Below are positions 14,387 through 22,924 of a DNA stretch of 35,628 nucleotides, piece after piece. Below the pieces are notes generated by a model, which did not search any database, was not told where the DNA came from, and saw only the letters and a program-made list of their open reading frames with translations. The translations under genes were made by a program, and so were the position numbers. The stretch's first letter is position 1; every line of letters begins with the position of its first letter. Origin of the DNA: Planctomycetaceae bacterium (GTDB lineage Bacteria; Planctomycetota; Phycisphaerae; Phycisphaerales; SM1A02); assembly GCA_947480055.1 (NCBI GenBank), contig CANKBX010000007.1, positions 1 through 35,628 of the forward strand, read 5' to 3'.

Positions 14387-17083
14387 ATGACCATTGCAAC
14401 CCGTGAAACCCCCGCCATGAAGCAATATGACCGCTTCAAACGCGAGCATCCGGGCTGCCTCCTTTTCTTTCGCATAGGCGACTTTTACGAACTCTTTGAC
14501 GAGGACGCCGTCACGGCTTCGCGCGCGCTTGGCATCACGCTCACCGAGCGCACCAAAGGCGTGCCCATGGCTGGCGTTCCCCATCACGCCGCCGAGGGAT
14601 ATTTACGCCGCCTTGTCGAGCAAGGGTTTCGCGTCGCGGTGTGCGAACAAATCCAAGATGCCAAAGACGCCAAGGGCGTGGTTGACCGCGCGGTCACGCG
14701 CGTTGTGACTCCAGGCACTCTGGTTGATGAAGCGTTGCTTGACGCCGGCGCCGTCAATCGCGTTGCCGCCGTGGCCATGAGCGCGGACGGCGCAAGCGTT
14801 GGAATTGCATCGGCTGAACTTTCCACCGGCGCGTTTGAAGTTTTCACAGTGGCCACAAATGAATGGCTTGATTTGATCGCGCGTTTGGAGCCCGCGGAAT
14901 TATTGCTGCCCGAAGGCTTTGCGCACAAGGATCATGCGGCCACCTTGGTGAAGTCATGCCTTGAGCGGCCGACGTGGAACTTTGCCGCGCAGGACGCCGC
15001 GCAATTGTTGCAAAAGCACTACAAAGTGGCTGCTTTAAGCGGCTTTGGATTAACCGACGATGGCGCTGCCACGAGCGCGGCCGGCGCCCTGCTTCGCTAT
15101 TTCATAGAGACGCAAGCCGCGGGCAATGGCGCCGCGTTGGCGCATCTGCGCGCTCCGCTTCCAGTTGAGCATTCGCAATCACTCATTATGGACGCGGCAT
15201 CGCTGCGCTCGCTTGAAGTGGAACGCACCATGCGAAGCCAATCCACCGAAGGCTCGTTGATCGCGTGCTTGGAGTCGCCGCGCACCGCCATGGGCCGTCG
15301 ACTTGTGCGCGCATGGTTGGTGCGACCATCATGTGATCGAAATGAAATCATGCGCCGACATGATCGCGTGGCATTGTTGGTTGCCGACACGCGCCGCCGC
15401 GGCGAGATTGAACAAACGCTTGATATCGTTCAAGACATCGCGCGCATCGGGGCACGGCTGGCACTTGGTCGCGCGACTCCGCGCGACTTGCTTGCGCTGG
15501 GTCGCAGCGTGGTGGCCACGGAGCAACTCATTGCGCTTCTTCCCACGGACAGCGCGTTTGATCACGATCGACTTTCGCTGCAAGAACCCGTGCGCGCTCT
15601 GAAGTCGTTGTCCGAAAAAATTGTGGCCGCCTGCGTGGACGCGCCACCGGCGCACATGCGCGAAGGTGGCTTGTTTCGCAGCGGTTTTAACGCGGAATTG
15701 GACGAGTGCCATGTTCTGCAACGCGACGCCGACGGCTGGCTTGCGGATTATCAGAAGGCGTTGATTGAGCGCACAGGCATCACCACGTTGAAGGTTGGAT
15801 TCAACCGCGTCTTTGGCTATTACATTGAAGTCACCAATTCACATGTTGGAAAAATTCCCGTGGACTTCACGCGCCGGCAGACCGTGAAGAACGGCGAGCG
15901 CTGCATCACGCCGGAGTTACGCGAGTTTGAAGTGAAGGTGTTGGGCGCCGAGCGGCGCGCGCTTGATTGCGAGCAAAAACTTTTCGACGCGCTGTGCGTG
16001 GAAGTGTCCTCGCACATTCGCGTCATTCAACGCGTGGGTGAACTGGTGGCCGAAATCGACGCGCTGACTTCGTTCGCATCAACGGCGCAGCGGCGCAACC
16101 ATGTCCGCCCCACCATGGTGGATGAACCGCTCTTGGACATTGTGGATGGACGCCACCCTGCCCTTGAAATGTCCCTTGGCCGAAAATTAATTCCCAACAG
16201 CGCGCTGCTTGGTCCCGCCAACCAAGTGAACAAGTCCACGCTTGCATTGATCACCGGCCCAAACATGGCTGGAAAAAGCACGTATATCAGGCAAAATGCG
16301 CTGATTGTGATTCTGGCGCACGCTGGCGCTTTCGTGCCCGCGCACAGCGCCACCATTGGAATCACCGACCGCATCTTCACTCGCATCGGCGCGTCGGACG
16401 AACTGCACTTGGGCCAATCCACGTTCATGATTGAAATGTTGGAGGCCGCGCGCATTCTGCACCAGGCGACCGAGCGAAGTTTGATTGTGATGGACGAAAT
16501 CGGTCGCGGCACCAGCACCCTGGATGGCTTGAGTTTGGCGTGGGCCATCGCGGAGGGACTTGCGGCGCGTGGTTGCCGAACATTTTTCGCCACGCACTAT
16601 CACGAGATCACTTCGCTTGCGGATCGATTGCCGCGCATCACAAACCTGCATGTGACGGTGCGTGAATGGGACAATGGAATTGTGTTCCTGCACAAGATCG
16701 CCACGGGCCACGCCGATCGTAGTTACGGAATTCATGTTGCGCGCTTGGCGGGCTTGCCGCTGGATGTGGTGGCGCGCGCCGAAGCTATTTTGGATTCACT
16801 GGCGGTTGAAACAGAAAGCCAAACTTCCGACCCTGGGAAATTGAGGCGCGCCGAAAAAAGTTCCAAAGCAGCCCCCACCGCCCCCGACTTGTTCTCGCAA
16901 CTGCCAGGCTCAGATCAACAATTCGCCACCAAACCCATTCTGAAAAACGTTCAAAAACCAAGCCAAACGCTGCAAGAACTGCAAGCCGTGGACTTAAATC
17001 AACTCACCCCATTGCAAGCCTTCGACGCCCTGCGCCGCCTTCAAGCCGCCGCGCTTGAAGAGTTGGGGAAAACCAAATCTTAA
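14387..17083 (+). CDS. mutS: DNA mismatch repair protein MutS
   Basis: MutS recognises mismatches and small loops and recruits MutL in an ATP-dependent way. I start at ATG 14387 (898 residues), seven bases after a TAGACT hexamer; the track's GTG at 14348 would add 13 residues. Domain I carries the mismatch-reading 'FFRIGDFYELFDEDA' (Phe-x-Glu motif). The connector, lever and clamp domains follow. The ATPase domain has Walker A 'TGPNMAGKSTYIRQ', 'STFMIEMLEAA', Walker B 'LIVMDEIGRGTSTLDG' and 'FFATHYHEIT'. The C-terminal 130 residues are a linker plus a short helical tail. mutL is not in the window. Confidence 0.97.
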   Translation: MTIATRETPAMKQYDRFKREHPGCLLFFRIGDFYELFDEDAVTASRALGITLTERTKGVPMAGVPHHAAEGYLRRLVEQGFRVAVCEQIQDAKDAKGVVDRAVTRVVTPGTLVDEALLDAGAVNRVAAVAMSADGASVGIASAELSTGAFEVFTVATNEWLDLIARLEPAELLLPEGFAHKDHAATLVKSCLERPTWNFAAQDAAQLLQKHYKVAALSGFGLTDDGAATSAAGALLRYFIETQAAGNGAALAHLRAPLPVEHSQSLIMDAASLRSLEVERTMRSQSTEGSLIACLESPRTAMGRRLVRAWLVRPSCDRNEIMRRHDRVALLVADTRRRGEIEQTLDIVQDIARIGARLALGRATPRDLLALGRSVVATEQLIALLPTDSAFDHDRLSLQEPVRALKSLSEKIVAACVDAPPAHMREGGLFRSGFNAELDECHVLQRDADGWLADYQKALIERTGITTLKVGFNRVFGYYIEVTNSHVGKIPVDFTRRQTVKNGERCITPELREFEVKVLGAERRALDCEQKLFDALCVEVSSHIRVIQRVGELVAEIDALTSFASTAQRRNHVRPTMVDEPLLDIVDGRHPALEMSLGRKLIPNSALLGPANQVNKSTLALITGPNMAGKSTYIRQNALIVILAHAGAFVPAHSATIGITDRIFTRIGASDELHLGQSTFMIEMLEAARILHQATERSLIVMDEIGRGTSTLDGLSLAWAIAEGLAARGCRTFFATHYHEITSLADRLPRITNLHVTVREWDNGIVFLHKIATGHADRSYGIHVARLAGLPLDVVARAEAILDSLAVETESQTSDPGKLRRAEKSSKAAPTAPDLFSQLPGSDQQFATKPILKNVQKPSQTLQELQAVDLNQLTPLQAFDALRRLQAAALEELGKTKS

Positions 17084-17113
17084 AAAATGCGCTTCCCTCC
17101 CGCCATTTTAAAA

Positions 17114-17142
17114 TTGCCCCTTTTTCTCAGCCACGCTAGGAT
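17114..17142 (+). promoter_or_regulatory. Promoter of the TolC-like gene
   Basis: TTGCCC (17114-17119), 17 bases, and TAGGAT (17137-17142) precede the ATG at 17153 by ten bases. The track's start at 17087 would lie upstream of this promoter. Confidence 0.45.
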
Positions 17143-17152
17143 TGCGCCATCA

Positions 17153-18706
17153 ATGCAATCTGAATTTTTCAACCGCTTCATGACTGTCTCGCTGATTGGC
17201 AGCGCGCTTGTTGGCTTGAACGCTTGCCAAAGCGACGACCCGTGGAACGAGGCGCGATTTGAAAAACTTGTTTCGCAATCCTCCGCAACTCCATGGTCAT
17301 TGGAAAAAGACAATGCGGCGCCACAAGACGCCAAAGGCCGCGCGGAAACAGAAGCGGAAAAACAATTTCAAGCGCTTCCAAAAGATGGCCCCAATACTTT
17401 GCCGTCACTTGTGGAGTTTGCGCTGGACAACAATCCAACCACCCGCGGCGAATGGCAGAAAGCCAAATCGCGTGCGGCGCAACTTGGTCGCATTGAAAGT
17501 TTATATCTGCCAACCCTCTCCGCCTCTGGCTTTGGCGGCTACGTGCAACAGATCGGCTACATCAACACTGAACGCTTCAGAAACACCGGTCCAATGATGC
17601 AAGGCTCGTTAAATTTGGCTTGGATCTTGGTGGATTTTGGTCGCCGCGACGCGCAAACTGAATCCGCGCGCCGCGCCTTGATGGCGTCCAACTATTCATT
17701 CAACCGCGGCATTCAAAGAGTCATCTTTGAAGTGCAGGATGCGTACTTTAGTTTGGACGCCAAACTTGCCTTGCTTCAAACCGCCGAGCAAAATCTAGAG
17801 ACCGCGCGCGTGCAACTGGAAGCCGTTGAAGATCGCCTGATTGTTGGATTGGCCACGCGCCCCGAAATGTTGCTGGCCAAACAGCAATTCACGCAAGCTC
17901 AATTCGCGCTTGAAGCCGCGGGCAGCGCAACCTTTGACGCGCAATCCACATTGGCGCGCCGCGTTGGCTTGTCCGCAGAAACAGAAATCAAAATCACAAG
18001 TTTGCAACGCCTCGCCCTTCCCGAAGATATGAGCGCGCAAGTGGATGAGTTGATTCGCACATCCATTCGTGGCCGTCCTGATTTGCTTGCCGCGGTGGAA
18101 CGCGTGCGTGGCGCCGACGCCGACATTAAACTTGCTGAAGCGCAGTTCTTGCCCATCGTGAACGCTGGCGCCATGGTTGGACAAACTCGATTTTGGTACG
18201 ACGGCCACACATCTTTGGGCGATCCAACCACAAATCAAAATTTCTGGGGCCCCGAGTACTCCGCTGGTTTGAACGGTTCTTGGCTGCTTTTTGATGGTTT
18301 TGAGCGCACCAACGCCGTGCGTCAAGCGCGCGCGGACCGCGCCGTGGCCGCGGCCGATCTTGAAAAGATGCGCCTTGAAGCCACAAGCGAAGTGTGGGAT
18401 TCCTACTTTGTGCATCTTGCCGCCATCAAGCAATTTGCGTTCGGCGAGTCACTGCTCAAAGCCAGCCAAGATTCCTACGACTCCGTGTTCGAGTCCTATG
18501 TGAATGGATTGAGCAACATCAACAATGTCCTCACCGCGGAATCAGCGCTGTTCACCGCGCGCTCCACACTCATTCGCACGCGCGCGGAGTTGCTGGCGTC
18601 GGCGGCCAAGCTTGCCTTTGCCGTGGGATCACCCGAGGACACATCGCGATGGACCCGCAAATCCAATATGGCGTCCAAATCTTCCTCCACCACGCCACGC
18701 GAATAA
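17153..18706 (+). CDS. TolC-family outer-membrane efflux lipoprotein
   Basis: TolC-family proteins form trimeric outer-membrane ducts for tripartite efflux or type I secretion. I start at ATG 17153 (517 residues), which yields a compact lipoprotein signal ending in the lipobox 'LNAC' ('MTVSLIGSALVGLNACQSDD'). Two OEP repeats are recognisable. The first contains 'LVEFALDNNPTTRGEWQKAK', 'WILVDFGRRDAQTESARRAL', 'FEVQDAYFSLDAKLALLQTA' and 'LIVGLATRPEMLLAKQQF'. The second contains 'SIRGRPDLLAAVERVRGADA', 'GSWLLFDGFERTNAVRQARA' and 'FESYVNGLSNINNVLTAESA'. No membrane-fusion or inner-membrane pump gene is adjacent, so the partner is unknown. Confidence 0.88.
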   Translation: MQSEFFNRFMTVSLIGSALVGLNACQSDDPWNEARFEKLVSQSSATPWSLEKDNAAPQDAKGRAETEAEKQFQALPKDGPNTLPSLVEFALDNNPTTRGEWQKAKSRAAQLGRIESLYLPTLSASGFGGYVQQIGYINTERFRNTGPMMQGSLNLAWILVDFGRRDAQTESARRALMASNYSFNRGIQRVIFEVQDAYFSLDAKLALLQTAEQNLETARVQLEAVEDRLIVGLATRPEMLLAKQQFTQAQFALEAAGSATFDAQSTLARRVGLSAETEIKITSLQRLALPEDMSAQVDELIRTSIRGRPDLLAAVERVRGADADIKLAEAQFLPIVNAGAMVGQTRFWYDGHTSLGDPTTNQNFWGPEYSAGLNGSWLLFDGFERTNAVRQARADRAVAAADLEKMRLEATSEVWDSYFVHLAAIKQFAFGESLLKASQDSYDSVFESYVNGLSNINNVLTAESALFTARSTLIRTRAELLASAAKLAFAVGSPEDTSRWTRKSNMASKSSSTTPRE

Positions 18707-18754
18707 TTTCGATTGTTCGAGTAATCCCCGCGCCACCAGCTTCTGCGCGTTGCA

Positions 18755-18760
18755 TACTAT
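18755..18760 (+). promoter_or_regulatory. Probable -10 box of the thioredoxin-like gene
   Basis: TACTAT lies six bases before the ATG at 18767, with no Shine-Dalgarno sequence between. It belongs to the leaderless pattern seen across the window. Confidence 0.4.
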
Positions 18761-18766
18761 TGAGCC

Positions 18767-19330
18767 ATGAACGCAACCCTTCTCAAAAGCGCATTTGAAC
18801 AGTCACTGCCCTACGACCGCTATTTAGAAAGCGATCCCGGCCGCGCCGGCGCTTGGCGCAGCGTTGAGAAAAGCGTGCATATCACCGCGGATCAGCACAC
18901 ACTTCTGAAATCTTTTGTGCGCCACATGCCCGTGCTTGTTGTGAGCGGCGTGTGGTGCGGCGACTGCGCGCAACAAGGTCCCATGCTTCATGCCATTGCC
19001 CAGGCAAGTCCACATATTGATTTGCGCTGGATCGACCGCGATGCGCGGCCCGATTTGACCGAGCACACCAAAGTGTGCGGCGGCGCTCGCGTTCCCGTAG
19101 TTGTATGGATGGCGGAGGATTTTGAATTTGTCTCCATGCTTGGCGACCGCACTCTCAGCCGCTACCGATCTATCGCCCGCAAGCAACTTGGTTTTACTTG
19201 TCCCGTGCCTGGAGTTGCGCTGCCCGCCGATGAAGGCGCGGAAACTCTGCAAGAGTGGCTGAACGAATTCGAGCGCGTGCAACTTTTGCTGCGGCTTTCA
19301 GGCCGCTTGCGCCAAAAACACGGCGATTAA
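18767..19330 (+). CDS. Thioredoxin-family protein
   Basis: The 187-residue protein has a thioredoxin-like core: 'PVLVVSGVWCGDCAQQGPML' with a CxxC pair (Cys-Gly-Asp-Cys), 'IDLRWIDRDARPDL', and 'GGARVPVVVWM' with the expected cis-proline. It has no signal peptide, so it should be cytoplasmic. The CGDC active site resembles thioredoxin-like proteins of the 'thioredoxin_9' kind more than classical CGPC thioredoxin. It converges on obg with a gap of 53 bases. The substrate is unknown; a disulfide reductase role is likely from the intact CxxC. Confidence 0.82.
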   Translation: MNATLLKSAFEQSLPYDRYLESDPGRAGAWRSVEKSVHITADQHTLLKSFVRHMPVLVVSGVWCGDCAQQGPMLHAIAQASPHIDLRWIDRDARPDLTEHTKVCGGARVPVVVWMAEDFEFVSMLGDRTLSRYRSIARKQLGFTCPVPGVALPADEGAETLQEWLNEFERVQLLLRLSGRLRQKHGD

Positions 19331-19383
19331 TTCGCGCGCCTGTGATCTCGTTGCGCTGAGCCCAGCGATGCCACAAAATTTAT

Positions 19384-20418
19384 TTAAGAAATCGCGCGCC
19401 ACGGAGCGGCGACATCATGCTCCGCCAATTTCCAGCACGCCTCAAGCATGTCGCGCAAGCCTTCACCCGTGGCGCCACTCACCACCACGCGCCGCGCCGC
19501 GGGCACGCGCAATGCGTTGCACATTTTCATAACTTTCTTGGCGCGCTCGGCCTCCGGAATTAAATCCACTTTGTTCAACACCAACAACTCGGGCTTTGAA
19601 CCAAGTTCGGCGCTGAACACCGCAAGCTCGTTGCGGATCAATTCCACATTCGCGATTGGATCAGAGCCATCATCTGGAACCATGTCCACCAAATGCAAGA
19701 TCACGCGCGTGCGCTCAATGTGGCGCAGAAATTCATATCCCAAGCCCGCGCCTTCGGAAGCGCCTTCGATCAATCCCGGCAAATCCGCGAACACAAGACG
19801 CCGATCGCCCGGCAACTCGGCGATTCCCAACTGCGGCGAAAGCGTGGTGAATGGATAGGCGCCAATCTTGGCTTCGGCGCGGGTTAACGCGCAAAGCATC
19901 GTGCTTTTGCCGGCGTTGGGCAAACCAACCAAACCAACATCGGCGATCAATTTCAATTCAAAGCGCAACATGCGCTCAATCGCGGGCTCGCCCGGCGTGA
20001 ATTCCGCCGGCGATTGATGCGTGCTGGTTTTAAAATTCTCGTTGCCCAACCCGCCCTTGCCGCCTTTGGCCACAACTAATTCTTGATCGGGCAACACCAT
20101 GTCGCACAACAACTCGCCGGTCGTGTCATCAAACACCAGCGTGCCACACGGCACTCGCACAATCACGGATTGACCGTTGGCGCCGTGGCAACTTTTGGAA
20201 AGCCCCTTCTCACCATCGGTCGCGAAAAAATGTCGTTGATAACGAAACGCAAGCAGCGTGTCCAAGTGCGCGTCGGTCACGATTGTGATGGTGCCGCCGT
20301 CGCCGCCATCACCGCCGTCTGGACCGGCCTTGGGATTGGATTTCTCGTGGCGCATGTGGCTCGCGCCATTGCCGCCCTTGCCAGATCGCACCATGATTTG
20401 CGCACGATCAACAAGCAT
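19384..20418 (-). CDS. obg: Obg/CgtA ribosome-assembly GTPase
   Basis: Obg binds the 50S subunit and links ribosome maturation to the (p)ppGpp level. The 344-residue protein has the glycine-rich Obg fold ('VRSGKGGNGASHMRHEKSNP', 'GPDGGDGGDGGTITIV', 'VVAKGGKGGLGNENF'). Its GTPase domain has G1 'GLPNAGKST', switch I 'AYPFTTLSPQLG', G3 'DLPGLIEGA', G4 'NKVDLI' and G5 'VSGATGEGL'. It lacks the variable C-terminal OCT domain of some homologues. It follows rpmA by 70 bases on the same strand, the usual rpmA-obg order. Confidence 0.97.
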   Translation of the reverse strand: MLVDRAQIMVRSGKGGNGASHMRHEKSNPKAGPDGGDGGDGGTITIVTDAHLDTLLAFRYQRHFFATDGEKGLSKSCHGANGQSVIVRVPCGTLVFDDTTGELLCDMVLPDQELVVAKGGKGGLGNENFKTSTHQSPAEFTPGEPAIERMLRFELKLIADVGLVGLPNAGKSTMLCALTRAEAKIGAYPFTTLSPQLGIAELPGDRRLVFADLPGLIEGASEGAGLGYEFLRHIERTRVILHLVDMVPDDGSDPIANVELIRNELAVFSAELGSKPELLVLNKVDLIPEAERAKKVMKMCNALRVPAARRVVVSGATGEGLRDMLEACWKLAEHDVAAPWRAIS

Positions 20419-20431
20419 GTTTCATCTATCC

Positions 20432-20471
20432 GACCCTAGGGGTCAATATGGCCGGTGAAATGCGCCGGCCA
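20432..20471 (-). promoter_or_regulatory. Two hairpins between rpmA and obg
   Basis: TGGCCGG and CCGGCCA (20449-20471) form a perfect 7-pair stem with a 9-base loop. GACCC/GGGTC (20432-20444) forms a second, smaller one just before obg. There is no T-run after the larger stem in either direction, so it is more likely an attenuating or RNA-stabilising hairpin than a full terminator. Confidence 0.5.
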
Positions 20472-20488
20472 ATTGCAGTGTGTGAAAT

Positions 20489-20731
20489 TTAGTTCGACGG
20501 AAGAATGTCAACAAAGCGTCCGCGGAAAGCCACCTTGCCATCGGCGCCCGCCATGATGGCGTCGTCCTTGGCGCGGAACGCGTTCTTGCCTGGCTTCCAC
20601 TTGGTGCCGCGCTGATGCAAAATAATGCAACCAGTTCGGGCAGCTTGACCGCCGTAAAGTTTAATGCCCAAGTGTTGCGCGTTGGAGTCGCGACCGTTTT
20701 CAGTTGAGCCTTGACCTTTTTTGTGTGCCAT
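20489..20731 (-). CDS. rpmA: 50S ribosomal protein L27
   Basis: L27 reaches towards the peptidyl-transferase centre of the 50S subunit. The 80-residue product begins '[20 protein letters not shown]' and includes '[20 protein letters not shown]' and '[12 protein letters not shown]', a typical L27 without an N-terminal cleavage extension. The usual upstream partner rplU (L21) is absent; the next gene upstream encodes a secreted protein. A Shine-Dalgarno AAGGAA precedes the ATG by nine bases, and its own promoter lies about 45 bases upstream. Confidence 0.98.
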   Translation of the reverse strand: MAHKKGQGSTENGRDSNAQHLGIKLYGGQAARTGCIILHQRGTKWKPGKNAFRAKDDAIMAGADGKVAFRGRFVDILPSN

Positions 20732-20775
20732 AGTTTGGTTCCTTCAAATGCGTTTCCAGAAATTCTGGGTCGGGC

Positions 20776-20804
20776 AGTTTAGCGAACATTTCAACTTTCG
20801 CCAA
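20776..20804 (-). promoter_or_regulatory. Promoter of rpmA
   Basis: On the reverse strand TTGGCG (20804-20799), 17 bases and TAAACT (20781-20776) are followed by a leader containing a tight CCAGA/TCTGG hairpin and the Shine-Dalgarno sequence. This gives a separate transcription start for rpmA-obg. Confidence 0.55.
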
Positions 20805-20893
20805 GCCTTTGAACCAAGTCTTTCAACGTTTTTTATATGGGATGAAATGGGCCAGCCAGCCCCAAAAATCACCACAAAATTCAACTGAATGAA

Positions 20894-21538
20894 TTACCGC
20901 ATGATCCAGCGTGGATTCTGCTCGTTCCCCGCGGGCGCCAAAGGCACTTCGCCAATCAACGCAACGCGATCGCAATTCATTTGGTAATCCACGCGCCAAG
21001 TCTTCTTCAAAACGATCGGCTTCTTGGTGGTCGGGTCCACAACAGGTTTCTTGATATTTGAAAGACCCGTGACCAGAATTGAAAAGCGCTTGACTTCTGG
21101 TCCCGCTTTCCAAATCGCCACGCCGCTCTTTGCATTTTCCTCGCCTGTCATGATGTCGCCAATCAACGCGGATTGATCTTCATGCAATGGATTGGCCAAC
21201 AGCGCTTGCACCGCGCGTTGCACACGTCGTGGAACTCCTTCACCGGCGCTGAAGAGTCGCCCCTCCTCATCAAGAAGTTCCCACTGCGGCGCGATGCTTC
21301 GCTCACGCTTGGTTCGATTGACGATGGTGTAAGTGGAGTACCAAAATAATTCGCCCGACTCGCCGTCCTTAAAAATACGCAATGGACCAACTTGATAATC
21401 CATCACCCACTCATCCGCATTGCGAATGCGCGCGAGCGGCGCGGTTGGCGTGGTTGGCTCGGTCGAGTCCGCGGCAGGTGGAGTGGTCGCATTTATGGCG
21501 AGCATCAACAATACGACAAAGGAAAGCATCGGGGTCAT
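20894..21538 (-). CDS. Secreted protein of unknown function
   Basis: I start at the ATG at 21538 (214 residues), giving the signal peptide 'MTPMLSFVVLLMLAINATTP'. A Thr/Pro/Ala-rich linker follows, then a probable beta-sandwich: 'MDYQVGPLRIFKDGESGELF', 'WYSTYTIVNRTKRERSIAPQ', 'ALLANPLHEDQSALIGDIMT', 'VAIWKAGPEVKRFSILVTGL'. The track start (21547) would add three residues. I do not recognise a named family; similar secreted proteins are common in planctomycetes, which is inference. It lies between rpmA and the divergent GNAT gene. Confidence 0.65.
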   Translation of the reverse strand: MTPMLSFVVLLMLAINATTPPAADSTEPTTPTAPLARIRNADEWVMDYQVGPLRIFKDGESGELFWYSTYTIVNRTKRERSIAPQWELLDEEGRLFSAGEGVPRRVQRAVQALLANPLHEDQSALIGDIMTGEENAKSGVAIWKAGPEVKRFSILVTGLSNIKKPVVDPTTKKPIVLKKTWRVDYQMNCDRVALIGEVPLAPAGNEQNPRWIMR

Positions 21539-21572
21539 GGTAACCAATACGCAGCCAATCCTGAATCGGTGC

Positions 21573-21578
21573 TACGCT
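21573..21578 (+). promoter_or_regulatory. Probable -10 box of the GNAT gene
   Basis: TACGCT lies seven bases before the GTG at 21586. There is no Shine-Dalgarno sequence, only a T-run between them. Confidence 0.35.
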
Positions 21579-21585
21579 ATTTTTT

Positions 21586-22512
21586 GTGAGTCACCAACCC
21601 AATATGGATGATCGGTCGCTGCCAGTTGAGCCCTCACAAAGGCTGCCCGCCCTTGAAAAACTCCTGGGAAAGCGCCGCGCCGAAAGCAGCCGCTTTTTGG
21701 AGGCTTTCAATCGCGAAGGCATATCCCTGAAGGACTTATGGAAGCGCGTTGACCACCGCGGCGACCTGGTGGCCGCGGGCCTTTTGTCGAGCAATCCGGG
21801 GCGAACCGCGTCTTTATTGATTTCACCAATTCATAATCGCGAGCAAGCCGCCGAAACAACTTTGTTGATCCGAAGCATGGTTGAACATGCCATTTCGGAT
21901 GGACAAATCGATTTGATTCAATATCTGGGCGAGCCCAATGACGATTTGGAGCTGCGCGTTCTAAAAGACGCGGGCTTTATTGATCTGGCCCTATTGGTTT
22001 CCATGGAGCGACCCAATCGCCGCGGCGCCAAGCCTCCGCGCGCGCTGGACAATATTGTGTTGACCTCTCATCCCATCGCCGACGAGGCCATGTTGGAGTT
22101 GCTGGAAAAAACATACGAGGATTCGCTTGACTGTCCGGGCTTGTCCAAGCTGCGACATGGGCAAGATATTTTGGATGGTCATCGCCGCGGTGGAAATTTT
22201 GATCCGCAGCTTTGGACAGTCTTGCAAATCAACGGCGTCAACGCGGGTGTTTCAATTGTGAATTGCACTCCAGCCGCCGATTGCATGGAGGTCGCGTACT
22301 TCGGCTTGGCAAAATTCGCGCGCAACAAGGGACTTGGCGCGCATTTGCTAGACCACGCTTTGTTTCTTGCCGCAAAACAACCTCAACGCAGCATTCTTCT
22401 TGCTGTGGATGAGCGAAATATCCCCGCTTTACGCCTGTATTCGTCCAGGGGATTTCGCATGGTCACTCGAAGAGTGGCGTTGGCTTTGTCAAGTTTAAAA
22501 TCTTCCACATGA
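21586..22512 (+). CDS. GNAT-family acetyltransferase, probably tandem domain
   Basis: The 308-residue protein starts with GTG (an ATG 18 bases later is possible). Its C-terminal half is a clear GNAT fold: 'VAYFGLAKFARNKGLGAHLL' includes the acetyl-CoA loop (R-N-K-G-L-G), and 'LAVDERNIPALRLYSSRGFR' is the usual last motif. The N-terminal half ('LVAAGLLSSNPGRTASLLIS', 'LEKTYEDSLDCPGLSKLRHG' later) may be a second, degenerate GNAT domain, as in mycothiol synthase-like proteins. The substrate is unknown. The gene diverges from the secreted-protein gene, so their promoters share about 47 bases. Confidence 0.8.
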   Translation: MSHQPNMDDRSLPVEPSQRLPALEKLLGKRRAESSRFLEAFNREGISLKDLWKRVDHRGDLVAAGLLSSNPGRTASLLISPIHNREQAAETTLLIRSMVEHAISDGQIDLIQYLGEPNDDLELRVLKDAGFIDLALLVSMERPNRRGAKPPRALDNIVLTSHPIADEAMLELLEKTYEDSLDCPGLSKLRHGQDILDGHRRGGNFDPQLWTVLQINGVNAGVSIVNCTPAADCMEVAYFGLAKFARNKGLGAHLLDHALFLAAKQPQRSILLAVDERNIPALRLYSSRGFRMVTRRVALALSSLKSST

Positions 22513-22924
22513 TGTTGACAGTTGGCGCAAAAATGCGGTGCACAAGTTTTATTTTGTCGAGAACTCCAACGAATGCAAGCCTTTGCGCGCGCAAGATTTT
22601 TTTTATGCGAATGAACGCTTGCGCAACAAAAAACTCACACTATTCTCCATTCACTGCGCAGGATGCGCAACAGTTTGAGGCCAACTTGAGTTGGTCACAA
22701 CCCTAGGAATGGATGACGCCATGCGCGATGGGGATCAACTGAGTTTGACTCGGTGTGGTTGTTCTATGCGCGCATGGTTCCGCTTGAATCGATTTGGTGC
22801 GTTTGCTTGCCTGGCTTGGTCCAGTTGGCTTTTGTTGGCTTGGTTTGGCTTGGTCTGGCAAGGTCTGGATTTGTGGTTGCGGTATCCGTCAATTTGTTTC
22901 AAAACTCTTGGAGTCGCTTGCCCA
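22513..22924. other. 412-base intergenic region upstream of dnaA with a G/T-rich repeat tract
   Basis: I see no convincing gene here. The right half holds a G/T-rich, C-poor tract (about 22805-22872) with TGGCTTGGT at 22812, 22836 and 22846 and related copies at roughly 10-12-base spacing. The left half has several TGCGCAA/TTGCGCA words and an A/T run (about 22598-22607). No consensus DnaA box (TTATCCACA) is visible on either strand. Upstream control of dnaA or an origin function is possible but unproven. Confidence 0.5.

Noticed and set aside
13601-14400. Integrated element with att sites at tRNA-Ala
   Set aside because: No copy of the tRNA 3' end and no integrase gene were found downstream.
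22513-22924. oriC with DnaA boxes upstream of dnaA
   Set aside because: No TTATCCACA or close variant is visible on either strand. I report only the G/T tract.
22691-22924. 78-residue N-terminal extension of DnaA with a hydrophobic Trp/Leu-rich stretch
   Set aside because: It is translated from the G/T-rich tract; DnaA has no membrane-spanning N-terminus, and the ATG at 22925 gives the family-like start.
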